Shown here: positions 56,654 to 64,000 of the stretch, piece after piece
Numbering within the stretch: position 1 is the first letter of the stretch
How the letters are laid out: every line of letters begins with the position of its first letter
Assembly (NCBI RefSeq): GCF_009915155.1
Contig: NZ_JAABLM010000008.1
Location: forward strand, 62,001-126,000
Reading direction: 5' to 3'
DNA: 64,000 bases
DNA from: Flavobacterium ichthyis
GTDB lineage: Bacteria; Bacteroidota; Bacteroidia; Flavobacteriales; Flavobacteriaceae
The notes under the pieces: generated by a model
Database searches by the model: none
Told to the model about the DNA's origin: nothing
Seen by the model: only the letters and a program-made list of their open reading frames with translations
Translations under genes and position numbers: made by a program

Positions 56654-57916
56654 TTATTTGATTTTGAAAGTAACTCTTCTCACAATTGAGCGTGCTTGTT
56701 TAGAATCTTTGTTAACTGAATTGTCTTCTCCATTTCCAACAACTGTTAATCTTGAAGCACTGATTCCAGCGTTAGTAATAATGTTTTTAACATTTTCAGC
56801 TCTTCTTTGAGACAATGCTTTGTTATAGTCAGTGTTTCCAATTTCATCAGCATAACCAATTACGTCAGCAGAAGCAGTTGGGTTTGCTTTCAAATATTTC
56901 ACTAAGAAATCAACACCAGCTAAAGATTCTTTTGTTGGTTGATCTTGGTTGAAATCGAAATAAACATTAACATATCCACCATTGATTAACTCTTCAATTG
57001 TACCATTAGTAACTGTTTTACCACCGTTACCATATGTATTGTTCAAGTAACTTTCTAATTCGTCAGGAACACCATTTTGGTTTCGGTCGATGGTTTGTCC
57101 TTTTGTATTAACAGCAACACCAGCAATTGAGTTTGGTTCAAGATCGAACATATCTGCAACACCATCTTTATCTGAATCAACAAGTCCAGTTTCGATTGCA
57201 CCAATTCTTTCTTCTAATGATTTTAAAGCATCATTGTCCACTTCTGAATACCAATCAGCGTGTTTATCAGCACCACCAAGGTAAAAAGTCAAACCTAAAG
57301 ATCCATTTAAAATTGTACCTTCTAATACAGAAGTACTGTTTGCAGGTCCTTGACCATCAAAGTTCCAATGTTGTCTTCCGTGGAAAATTCCGCTGATGTC
57401 ACCTGTTAAAGCTACTCGGTTACCCAGTCTAATTTGTCCAGTGACACCCATAATAGCATGTGCCATATAATCTTCTCCACTAAAGCCATCTTCAGCAGTT
57501 AATTGAGAAACTCCAAAACCTCCATGTGCCAAAAGCCCAATAGTATTAGTCCAAGTTTCAAAATTTAAAGTTCTTCCTAAATTTACAACTCCTTGTAAAC
57601 TAGCTCTCAACATTTGACTTTCAAATTGAAGACTTTGGTCTCCATCTTCAAATTTATCATAACCCACATCTAATTTTAAACCAAATTTTGGGTTAAACAT
57701 ATATCTTACACCTAAATCTGCGTGGAAGAAATTTAAAGCGTCAGTATAATAACCTGGAGTCATTGCTCTTGCTGGTTTATTTACTCCGCCGTTTAATTCA
57801 ATTGACCACTTGTTATAAGATGGTTCCATTGAAGTTGTAGTCATTGTTGTTTCCTGAGCGTTTGCTGTAACTAAAGAAAGTACTAACGCAGAAAGCAGTG
57901 TTAAATTCTTTTTCAT
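56654..57916 (-). CDS. OmpA-family outer membrane protein
   Basis: 420 residues. A signal peptide (MKKNLTLLSALVLSLVTANAQ) precedes an N-terminal beta-barrel (about 30-220), a thrombospondin type-3-like acidic linker (VDSDKDGVADMFDLEPNS, near 247) and the OmpA-C peptidoglycan-binding domain (about 305-420: VYFDFNQD, VIGYADEIGNTDYNKALSQRRAENVKNII). Links outer membrane to cell wall. Abundant in Bacteroidota. Long AT-rich upstream region (57917-58285) with a -7 box. Confidence 0.93.
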   Translation of the reverse strand: MKKNLTLLSALVLSLVTANAQETTMTTTSMEPSYNKWSIELNGGVNKPARAMTPGYYTDALNFFHADLGVRYMFNPKFGLKLDVGYDKFEDGDQSLQFESQMLRASLQGVVNLGRTLNFETWTNTIGLLAHGGFGVSQLTAEDGFSGEDYMAHAIMGVTGQIRLGNRVALTGDISGIFHGRQHWNFDGQGPANSTSVLEGTILNGSLGLTFYLGGADKHADWYSEVDNDALKSLEERIGAIETGLVDSDKDGVADMFDLEPNSIAGVAVNTKGQTIDRNQNGVPDELESYLNNTYGNGGKTVTNGTIEELINGGYVNVYFDFNQDQPTKESLAGVDFLVKYLKANPTASADVIGYADEIGNTDYNKALSQRRAENVKNIITNAGISASRLTVVGNGEDNSVNKDSKQARSIVRRVTFKIK

Positions 57917-57986
57917 ACTATTGAATGGTTTTTAAAAATTTAATTTTATAAATTTCTTATTAAGGTTTTTCTTTTGAAATTCTTGG

Positions 57987-57994
57987 CAAAGATA
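57987..57994 (-). promoter_or_regulatory. -7 box of the OmpA-family gene, within the 57917-58285 gap
   Basis: TATCTTTG on the minus strand fits TAnnTTTG, 70 nt before the start codon. A TTG is present 24 nt upstream, further than usual. The rest of the gap is AT-rich and shows nothing else. Confidence 0.45.
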
Positions 57995-58285
57995 TATTAT
58001 TAGTCTTTAACATTTTTACAATTGTGTTATATAATTTCCATATTTAAGTTAAAATTAATATTTTGATAACTTTATTTTATGTAAATATTCTGACTAATTA
58101 ATTTTAAAACTATTTTTAAATGATTGATTATCAAGTTGTTAAATAATAAAAAAATATTTAGCTATTCCAGTATTCAAACATATTAAAAATTGTCCTTTTT
58201 TTTTGCACTTTCTGCATTTTTTTTTACGAAATCGTTTAAGTTTTTACGAATTAATTGGAAATCTAAAGCTTCTAAGGAATTTTTT

Positions 58286-59539
58286 TTAAGCTTCTGGTTG
58301 TTTTGTAGTACTATAAAATTCAAAAATTTCTAATCCAAAATAAGGTATTGCAGCAATCAAATGATCAAATATATCTGCCATAATATACTCATAATTTACC
58401 CATCTTTTGTCATTACAAAAAGCATATATTTCTATAGGAATTCCTTTTTCAGTAGGTTGTAAATGACGACACATTAAAGGCATTTCTTTATTGATTCCAG
58501 AATGTTGTTCAAGATATTGGTTAATATACTTTCTAAAAACACCCAAGTTGGTCATATTTCTGCCGTTAATAAAAATTGATTTATCGATTTGCTTACTTTG
58601 ATTAAATTTATCAATATCAGTTTGACGATGTTCGATATAAGATTGAACCAGTTGAATTTGTTTCAGTTTTTCCAATTCTTCTGCACTTAAAAATTTTACT
58701 GAAGAAGTTTTAATTAAAATGTACCTCTTAATCCTTCTTCCACCAGAATTTTGCATAGCACGCCAATTCCTAAACGAGTCCGAAATTAGACTGTAAGTAG
58801 GAATTGTAGTCGTGGTCATGTCAAAGTTTTGAACCTTTACTGTAGCCAAATTAATTTCAATTACATCACCATCAGCACCAAATTTTTCAAAAGTCACCCA
58901 ATCCCCAATTCGCACTAAGTCATTTACCGAAACTTGAATGCTGGCTACAAAACCTAGAATGGTGTCTTTAAAAACTAAAATAATTATAGCGGAAATTGTT
59001 CCAAAAGTTGTAATTAATGTAGTAACTGATGTATCAAAAAGAACCAATATTACCGACGTAAATGCAAAAACCCAAAGTACAATCATGATTACCTGAATGT
59101 AACTGTCAATGGGCTTATCCGAGAAACTAGGTTTGATTTTTAAATAATCGCGTACCGAATTTAATAGACTTCTAAAGATGAAAATAATAAGAAATACCAT
59201 AAAAATGGTGATTCCTTTTTCAAAAAATATTTCCCACTTCGTGAAGTCTTCAAGTACAGTAGGACTAATTTCTTGTATTATATATAAAGGTAGGAGGTAA
59301 GCAACATACTTTGCCGTTTTGTTTGCAACTAAAAAATCGTCAAATTTAGTTTTCGTTCTACTTGCAATAATGTTGAATATGTTAATTAAAACGCGTCTAA
59401 AAATAGCATGAACAAAAAAAACTATAACTAATAAAAGAACAATATTTACAAGTAAGTTTCCGTAAATAGAGATAGTGTCATTATATCCTAACGAACGTAA
59501 AAGCCGATATGTCCATTTAAAAATGGTTTCTATCATCAA
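58286..59539 (-). CDS. MscS family mechanosensitive channel
   Basis: 417 residues, YbdG/MscM-like size. Several membrane helices in residues 20-190 include the pore helix region LITTFGTISAIIILVFKDTILGFVASIQVSVNDLVRIGDWV near 180-220, then the cytoplasmic beta domain (VQNFDMTTTTIPTYSLISDSFRNW, near 238-262). Releases solutes on osmotic downshock. Followed by the 56654-57916 gene only after a long gap; preceded by a DUF3817 gene 8 nt away. Confidence 0.9.
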   Translation of the reverse strand: MMIETIFKWTYRLLRSLGYNDTISIYGNLLVNIVLLLVIVFFVHAIFRRVLINIFNIIASRTKTKFDDFLVANKTAKYVAYLLPLYIIQEISPTVLEDFTKWEIFFEKGITIFMVFLIIFIFRSLLNSVRDYLKIKPSFSDKPIDSYIQVIMIVLWVFAFTSVILVLFDTSVTTLITTFGTISAIIILVFKDTILGFVASIQVSVNDLVRIGDWVTFEKFGADGDVIEINLATVKVQNFDMTTTTIPTYSLISDSFRNWRAMQNSGGRRIKRYILIKTSSVKFLSAEELEKLKQIQLVQSYIEHRQTDIDKFNQSKQIDKSIFINGRNMTNLGVFRKYINQYLEQHSGINKEMPLMCRHLQPTEKGIPIEIYAFCNDKRWVNYEYIMADIFDHLIAAIPYFGLEIFEFYSTTKQPEA

Positions 59540-59547
59540 AAATTTAT

Positions 59548-59847
59548 TTAGGCATTATTTGCCGGAGGCGTATTCAAATATTTTTTTTCTATATAAAAAG
59601 TGCCAAAAGGAATCACAGAAGCAATAACTATCACTGAGAACTTTTTCCAGCTCCAATTTTCTTCAGATTTTAACATGATTGCCAAAATTATATAAGTAAT
59701 GAAAAGCAATCCGTGCGCCATCCCAACAGGAAATAATAATTGTTTATAAAGTTCCATATTATTAGGTTTCACCAAAAGCATATTGCCAAAAAGCACCAAA
59801 TAAGAAACACCTTCAAGAAAAGCGACAATTTTAAAAAATTTAAGCAT
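59548..59847 (-). CDS. DUF3817 small membrane protein
   Basis: 99 residues, three membrane helices (about 5-22, 36-58, 68-85) with the family pattern FLEGVSYLVLFGNMLLVKP and FPVGMAHGLLFITYIILA. Function unknown. First gene of a two-gene operon with the MscS channel. Confidence 0.85.
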   Translation of the reverse strand: MLKFFKIVAFLEGVSYLVLFGNMLLVKPNNMELYKQLLFPVGMAHGLLFITYIILAIMLKSEENWSWKKFSVIVIASVIPFGTFYIEKKYLNTPPANNA

Positions 59848-60054
59848 GATACAAAATATTTATAGTGAAAATTCATCGATTTTTTAAAAAGAAAAATCAG
59901 AGAAAACCACCGTTTTTAATTTGGTGCAAAGATATTTAATAAAATAGTAAACTATCTATTTAAATTGTTAAATCAACCCCGGAATTCTATCTTGTCTCAA
60001 CCATTTTTTAGGTACTTTTTTCGTACTTTCGAACTCCAAATTGAAAACGAAATA

Positions 60055-60567
60055 ATGAGTAAACGTGATTTAAAAAAATATGTGAAAGAGCTTTCAAAAG
60101 CACAGCTTGAAGAGCAATTTATTGAAATGTACAACAAATTTAGCGATGTGAAAACGTACTACGATTTTGTTTTTAACCCCAAGGAAGACAAATTGGCTCA
60201 AGAAGCTAAACTCAAAATTTCAAACGAATATTTTCCTACCAAAACCAAACGTGCAAAACTTCGGCGTTCTACGGCACAAAAAATAATCAAGCATTTTTTA
60301 AGTTTGGGGGTTGACCCATTTATAGTTACTGATGTGATGCTTCACAACATTGAAGTGGCGCAAAAATATACTGCAAAACGTGAAATGCGTTACGATTCAT
60401 TTTACAAAAGTATGCTTAATTCTTTTGAGCAAATTGTAAAATACGCCATCGAAAACGCAATTTTAAGCGAGTTCAAATCCAGAATTATAGCAATTCAGGA
60501 AACCGCAAAAAGACAACGTTGGCAAAATTACCACGCCTTTGAAAATGTAACTGATATATTTGATTGA
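60055..60567 (+). CDS. DUF6155 protein
   Basis: 170 residues from ATG 60055 (a longer frame from 59965 is rejected: the conserved protein starts MSKRDLKKYVKELSK). Helical and basic; typical segments are LEEQFIEMYNKFSDVKTYYDFVFNPKED and KTKRAKLRRSTAQKIIKHFLSLGVDPF. Family of unknown function found in Bacteroidota and Firmicutes (from memory). It precedes the helicase by 100 nt, but that gene has its own -7 box. Confidence 0.78.
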   Translation: MSKRDLKKYVKELSKAQLEEQFIEMYNKFSDVKTYYDFVFNPKEDKLAQEAKLKISNEYFPTKTKRAKLRRSTAQKIIKHFLSLGVDPFIVTDVMLHNIEVAQKYTAKREMRYDSFYKSMLNSFEQIVKYAIENAILSEFKSRIIAIQETAKRQRWQNYHAFENVTDIFD

Positions 60568-60640
60568 TTCGTTTTTTCGGCATCAAATTTGTAAAAATCA
60601 TAAAAATGCTAAATCGTTCGACAAAACGCTTTTTAGTCCC

Positions 60641-60648
60641 TACTTTTG
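60641..60648 (+). promoter_or_regulatory. -7 box of the helicase gene
   Basis: TACTTTTG fits TAnnTTTG, 19 nt before ATG 60668. Supports the internal start of the helicase over the longer frame from 60560. Confidence 0.55.
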
Positions 60649-60667
60649 CAAATTATTCCAAACTTCA

Positions 60668-62200
60668 ATGTCGCAAACCATCGCATCAGAAAATACACAC
60701 AAAAAAGAGCTTTATCACTATCAAAAAAAAGATATTAATTCTATTTTTGATAAAATATACCACTCGCCAAATAACTATCATTTGTTATACCAACTTCCCA
60801 CAGGTGGCGGCAAAACAGTAATTTTTTCTGAAATTGCGCGACGTTATTTGCAGGAATATAATAAAAAAGTACTCGTTTTAACCCACAGAATCGAACTTTG
60901 CAAACAAACTTCTAAGATGTTGAGTGGTTTTGGTGTCAAAAATAAAATCATCAACAGTATTATCAAAGATTTACCTGATCAAAGCGAATATTCTTGTTTT
61001 GTGGCAATGGTAGAAACGCTCAAAAATCGCTTAAACGACGAGAAATTAGAAATCGAAAACATTGGTTTAGTGATTATTGACGAAGCCCATTATAATTCTT
61101 TCCGAAAACTACTTTCGTCCTTTAAAAATTCTTTCATTTTAGGCGTAACCGCCACTCCTTTAAGTTCTAATGTGAAGTTGCCCATGCATCAAAATTACAA
61201 TGAACTAATTGTAGGCGAACCGATAAAAGAACTGATAAATAATGGATATTTGGCAAAAGCCGAAACGTACAGCTACGATGTTGGCTTGGGTTCTCTAAAA
61301 GTAGGAATTAATGGTGATTATACAGTGAAATCTTCTGATGAGTTGTATATGAACGCCATGATGCAAGAAAAATTATTGTATTCGTACAATGAAAAATGTT
61401 TGGGCAAAAAAACCCTCATCTTCAATAACGGAATCAACACTTCGCTATACGTTTATGAAACTTTTAAACAAGCAGGTTTTGACATCCGACACCTTGATAA
61501 CACTACACCTGCAGAAGATAGAAAAGATATTTTGACCTGGTTTAAAAATACGCCAAATGCTATTCTTACGTCCGTTGGAATTTTGACAACCGGTTTTGAC
61601 GAACCAACGGTAGAATGTATCATTTTAAATCGTGCTACAAAATCGTTAACGCTTTATTTTCAAATGATTGGCCGTGGTTCACGTCGTTTACCTAACAAGA
61701 AAACATTTACCGTTATCGATTTAGGGAACAATGCCGCACGTTTTGGGCTTTGGAGCGATCCTATTGATTGGCAACATATTTTTCGTTCGCCCGAATTTTA
61801 TTTGGAAAATTTACGAAGTGATGCCGAAATTGAGTTACATTTTAAATATGAAATGCCACCAGAACTTCGGCAGAAATTTGCCAAAACACCTGATATTGAT
61901 TTTGATATGGAAGCCGAACATAAAAAAGCAATTGCCAATAATGAACGTGCAAAAGTAGTGTTAGAAAAATCATTAGATCAACACGCCAGAATGTGTGTGG
62001 ACAATACCGAAACTTTGCAAGAAGCTAAACAATTGTCAAAAGAACTACAAGAAGACATAGAAAGTAGGGTAAAACATTTCACCGTTTATTTGAGTAAAAG
62101 CAGTAAAAATTACCGCGAATGGCTTACGGAAGATTATAAAACCCGTCTTTTATTGTTGATTGGAAAAAAATACCGCGAAAAAATTATGAATGAAGATTAA
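60668..62200 (+). CDS. Superfamily II DEAD/DEAH-box helicase
   Basis: 510 residues. Motif I LPTGGGKTVIFSEIA near residue 41, motif Ia VLTHRIELC, motif II IIDEAHYN near 140, motif III GVTATPL near 160, motif V TTGFDEPTVECIIL near 303 and motif VI QMIGRGSRRLPNKK near 335. A helical extension (about 395-510) of unknown role closes the protein. Similar to flavobacterial SSL2/RecQ-unlike helicases of the type I restriction-like branch; no restriction partner is nearby. The start is decided by the -7 box at 60641 and the loss of the longer N-terminus in homologues. Confidence 0.88.
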   Translation: MSQTIASENTHKKELYHYQKKDINSIFDKIYHSPNNYHLLYQLPTGGGKTVIFSEIARRYLQEYNKKVLVLTHRIELCKQTSKMLSGFGVKNKIINSIIKDLPDQSEYSCFVAMVETLKNRLNDEKLEIENIGLVIIDEAHYNSFRKLLSSFKNSFILGVTATPLSSNVKLPMHQNYNELIVGEPIKELINNGYLAKAETYSYDVGLGSLKVGINGDYTVKSSDELYMNAMMQEKLLYSYNEKCLGKKTLIFNNGINTSLYVYETFKQAGFDIRHLDNTTPAEDRKDILTWFKNTPNAILTSVGILTTGFDEPTVECIILNRATKSLTLYFQMIGRGSRRLPNKKTFTVIDLGNNAARFGLWSDPIDWQHIFRSPEFYLENLRSDAEIELHFKYEMPPELRQKFAKTPDIDFDMEAEHKKAIANNERAKVVLEKSLDQHARMCVDNTETLQEAKQLSKELQEDIESRVKHFTVYLSKSSKNYREWLTEDYKTRLLLLIGKKYREKIMNED

Positions 62201-62294
62201 CGATATTTTATCAACAGCTTAAAAACCTACTCGGCAAAAAGTTGTTTATTTACATCGATTATCGGAATTTTGAACTTCCAATAAAACAAACCCA

Positions 62295-63803
62295 ATGGAG
62301 AACATACATTATATTAGTTCCGAAATTCTTTCGATTGAAATTTTGGACCAAATTATTTCACAAGGAAAAAAGCTCGAACTTTCTGAAGAAGCCAAGGTTA
62401 ACATCCAGAAGTGTCGCGATTTTCTCGATAAAAAAATGGAAAGCCACGAAGACCCAATTTACGGAATCAATACAGGATTCGGCTCACTTTACAACATTAA
62501 AATAACCAACGAAAATCTGACCAAGTTACAGGAAAACTTAGTAATGTCACACGCTTGCGGAACTGGAGATGAAGTGCCAAAAGACATCGTAAAAATCATG
62601 CTTTTGCTCAAAATTCAATCGTTGAGTTACGGATATTCAGGAGTGCAACTCGAAACCGTGGAGCGATTGGTAGACTTTTACAACCACGAAATTTTCCCAA
62701 TTGTTTATGAACAAGGATCTCTTGGAGCTTCTGGAGATTTGGCGCCATTGGCTCATTTGTCATTACCATTGATTGGTTTAGGCAAAGTTTTTTATAATGG
62801 CAAAAAGCAAGATGCGTCACAAGTTCTAAAACAATTTAGCTGGAACCCTATTCAATTAAAGTCAAAAGAAGGTTTAGCATTATTGAACGGAACACAATTC
62901 ATGAGTGCTTATGGAAGTTATCTCTTAATAAAAGCTACGAAATATTCGTATCTGGCAGATTTAATTGGGGCTATTTCCCTTGAAGCCTTTGATGGAAGAA
63001 TTGACCCGTTTAACGAGTTAATTCATTTTATTCGGCCGCACAAAGGTCAAATCGTCACTGCAAAACGCATTACTGAATTTTTAGAAGGAAGCGAAATTAT
63101 TTCAAGAAAAAAACAACACGTTCAAGATCCGTATTCGTTTCGTTGCATTCCGCAAGTGCATGGCGCTTCGAAAGATACGATAGATTATGTAAAAAAAGTA
63201 TTTAAGACAGAAATTAATTCGGTTACTGATAATCCAAACGTTTTTATCGAAACAGACCAAATTATTTCGGGTGGAAATTTCCACGGACAACCCTTGGCTT
63301 TGGCTTTAGATTTCCTTGGAATTGCGCTAGCAGAATTAGGAAATATTTCCGAAAGAAGAACCTATCAACTCATTTCCGGACTTCGTGGTTTGCCTGCGTT
63401 TTTGGTGGACAATCCAGGATTAAATTCTGGTTTTATGATTCCGCAATATACCGCGGCAAGCATCGTGAGCCAAAACAAACAACTGGCAACTCCCGCAAGT
63501 GTGGACAGCATTGTTTCGAGTAATGGGCAAGAAGATCACGTAAGTATGGGGGCAAATGGCGCCACCAAAACTTTACGGATTATTGACAATTTAGAAAGAA
63601 TTCTAGCGATAGAATTGATGAACGCTTCACAAGCCATTCATTTCCGAGACCCTTTAAAATCAAGTGATTTTATCGAAATGTTCCTCAAAGCATACCGCAA
63701 AGAAGTCCCACTTGTAAACGAAGACAGAATTTTACATTATGACATTGAAAACACAATTTCTTTTTTGAAAAGTTTTCAGATTGATGATGAAACGTTGAAT
63801 TAA
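62295..63803 (+). CDS. hutH: Histidine ammonia-lyase
   Basis: 502 residues. The MIO cofactor precursor ASG is in GSLGASGDLAPLAHLSLPLIG near residue 147. YGINTGFGSL near 56, LLNGTQFMSAYGS near 198, QDPYSFRCIPQVHGASKD near 277 and NGQEDHVSMGANGATKT near 412 are all present. Converts histidine to urocanate and ammonia. The other hut genes are not in the window, so the gene may act alone here. 94 nt after the helicase. Confidence 0.93.
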   Translation: MENIHYISSEILSIEILDQIISQGKKLELSEEAKVNIQKCRDFLDKKMESHEDPIYGINTGFGSLYNIKITNENLTKLQENLVMSHACGTGDEVPKDIVKIMLLLKIQSLSYGYSGVQLETVERLVDFYNHEIFPIVYEQGSLGASGDLAPLAHLSLPLIGLGKVFYNGKKQDASQVLKQFSWNPIQLKSKEGLALLNGTQFMSAYGSYLLIKATKYSYLADLIGAISLEAFDGRIDPFNELIHFIRPHKGQIVTAKRITEFLEGSEIISRKKQHVQDPYSFRCIPQVHGASKDTIDYVKKVFKTEINSVTDNPNVFIETDQIISGGNFHGQPLALALDFLGIALAELGNISERRTYQLISGLRGLPAFLVDNPGLNSGFMIPQYTAASIVSQNKQLATPASVDSIVSSNGQEDHVSMGANGATKTLRIIDNLERILAIELMNASQAIHFRDPLKSSDFIEMFLKAYRKEVPLVNEDRILHYDIENTISFLKSFQIDDETLN

Positions 63804-63814
63804 TTTTAATAAAA

Positions 63815-64000
63815 ATGAATTTCGGAAAAACAATTAAGATTTTTTTAATTGACGGCGATCCAAATGGAAGGCTTACCTGTGAACTTTCGAATTGGACAGG
63901 AAAAGCTTATAAGATACCACGAAATAAAATTAAAGATTGCAAAGATAGACCAGATATATTCAATACAGGAATTTATTTTTTGTTAGGTAAAGATTCTGAT
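63815..64000 (+). CDS. GIY-YIG nuclease family protein (3' truncated)
   Basis: 62 residues are visible, starting MNFGKTIKIFLIDGDPNGRL. The segment LSNWTGKAYKIPRNKI precedes TGIYFLLGKDSD at the window edge, which is the GIY part of the GIY-YIG motif. In the flavobacterial family the YIG part follows shortly. A nucleic-acid nuclease is the likely role, but the catalytic part is mostly outside the window. 11 nt after hutH. Confidence 0.75.
   Translation, partial: MNFGKTIKIFLIDGDPNGRLTCELSNWTGKAYKIPRNKIKDCKDRPDIFNTGIYFLLGKDSD

Noticed and set aside
59965..60054. Longer N-terminus of the DUF6155 protein
   Set aside because: The residues are not protein-like and the usual MSKRDL start is internal.

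Overview
The window looks like a chromosomal stretch from a Flavobacterium-like member of the Bacteroidota. It is AT-rich, and many genes are preceded by a TAnnTTTG -7 box, often with a TTG -33 element, rather than by a Shine-Dalgarno site. It also carries an LpxC-FabZ fusion, a PorX-type response regulator (type IX secretion control), and many small families typical of flavobacteria (DUF1684, DUF2911, DUF6155, CCC-motif membrane protein). No phage, insertion sequence, CRISPR array or rRNA was found. Two tRNA genes (Arg-ACG, Val-TAC) are present.

Layout. 1-6.1 kb: the end of a BlaR1-like protein, miaE, a small membrane protein, tRNA-Arg, apt, a 46-residue microprotein, and a BlaI/M56 sensor pair with two matching dyads in its promoter. 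6.2-11.3 kb: a DUF1684 lipoprotein-like protein, a tight tatD-tcdA-HAD-HAD operon, then photolyase and an SRPBCC protein on the other strand. 11.4-26.1 kb: DUF2911 protein, a symporter/microprotein/PIG-L operon, LOG protein and uvrA, ClC channel, AcpH, glmM.

26.2-36.3 kb: a sulfur/persulfide cluster on the minus strand. It encodes a Crp/Fnr regulator, a TauE exporter, a CstB-like persulfide dioxygenase-rhodanese, a single rhodanese, DUF2892 and DUF202 membrane proteins, a thiopurine-methyltransferase-like enzyme fused to a heavy-metal-associated domain, a second such domain as a separate protein, an unknown protein, DoxX, DsrE, a SoxB-like Tat-exported hydrolase, two YeeE/YedE half transporters and a DUF2490 protein. 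Three promoters in this cluster each carry a TGTGA-N6-TTAC(A/T) dyad centred exactly 29.5 nt upstream of the first base of a TAnnTTTG-like -7 box. The regulator's recognition helix keeps the R-E-x-x-x-R pattern that reads TGTGA in CRP, so these three transcripts probably form its regulon. This is the most interesting system in the window.

36.5-42.3 kb: tRNA-Val, alanine dehydrogenase, tsaE, porX, and a run of very small charged proteins, two of them paralogous. 42.6-50 kb: a housekeeping run with HD phosphohydrolase, lpxD, lpxC-fabZ, lpxA, efp, a second lpxD-like gene, an NTF2-like protein and sucD. 50-64 kb: a DNA glycosylase, pirin, fabG, a VWA membrane protein, two META-domain lipoproteins, an OmpA-like porin, an MscS channel, a DUF3817 protein, DUF6155, an SF2 helicase, hutH, and the start of a GIY-YIG protein.

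Intergenic DNA carries structured repeats. Three or four copies (near 21.6, 38.6 and 51.8 kb, and perhaps inverted at 42.3 kb) share flanks resembling TAGCCC and GCCGAAAGCAGGA around variable hairpins. A different branched element lies at 12.4 kb. Family assignments come from motif recognition; no database search was run.
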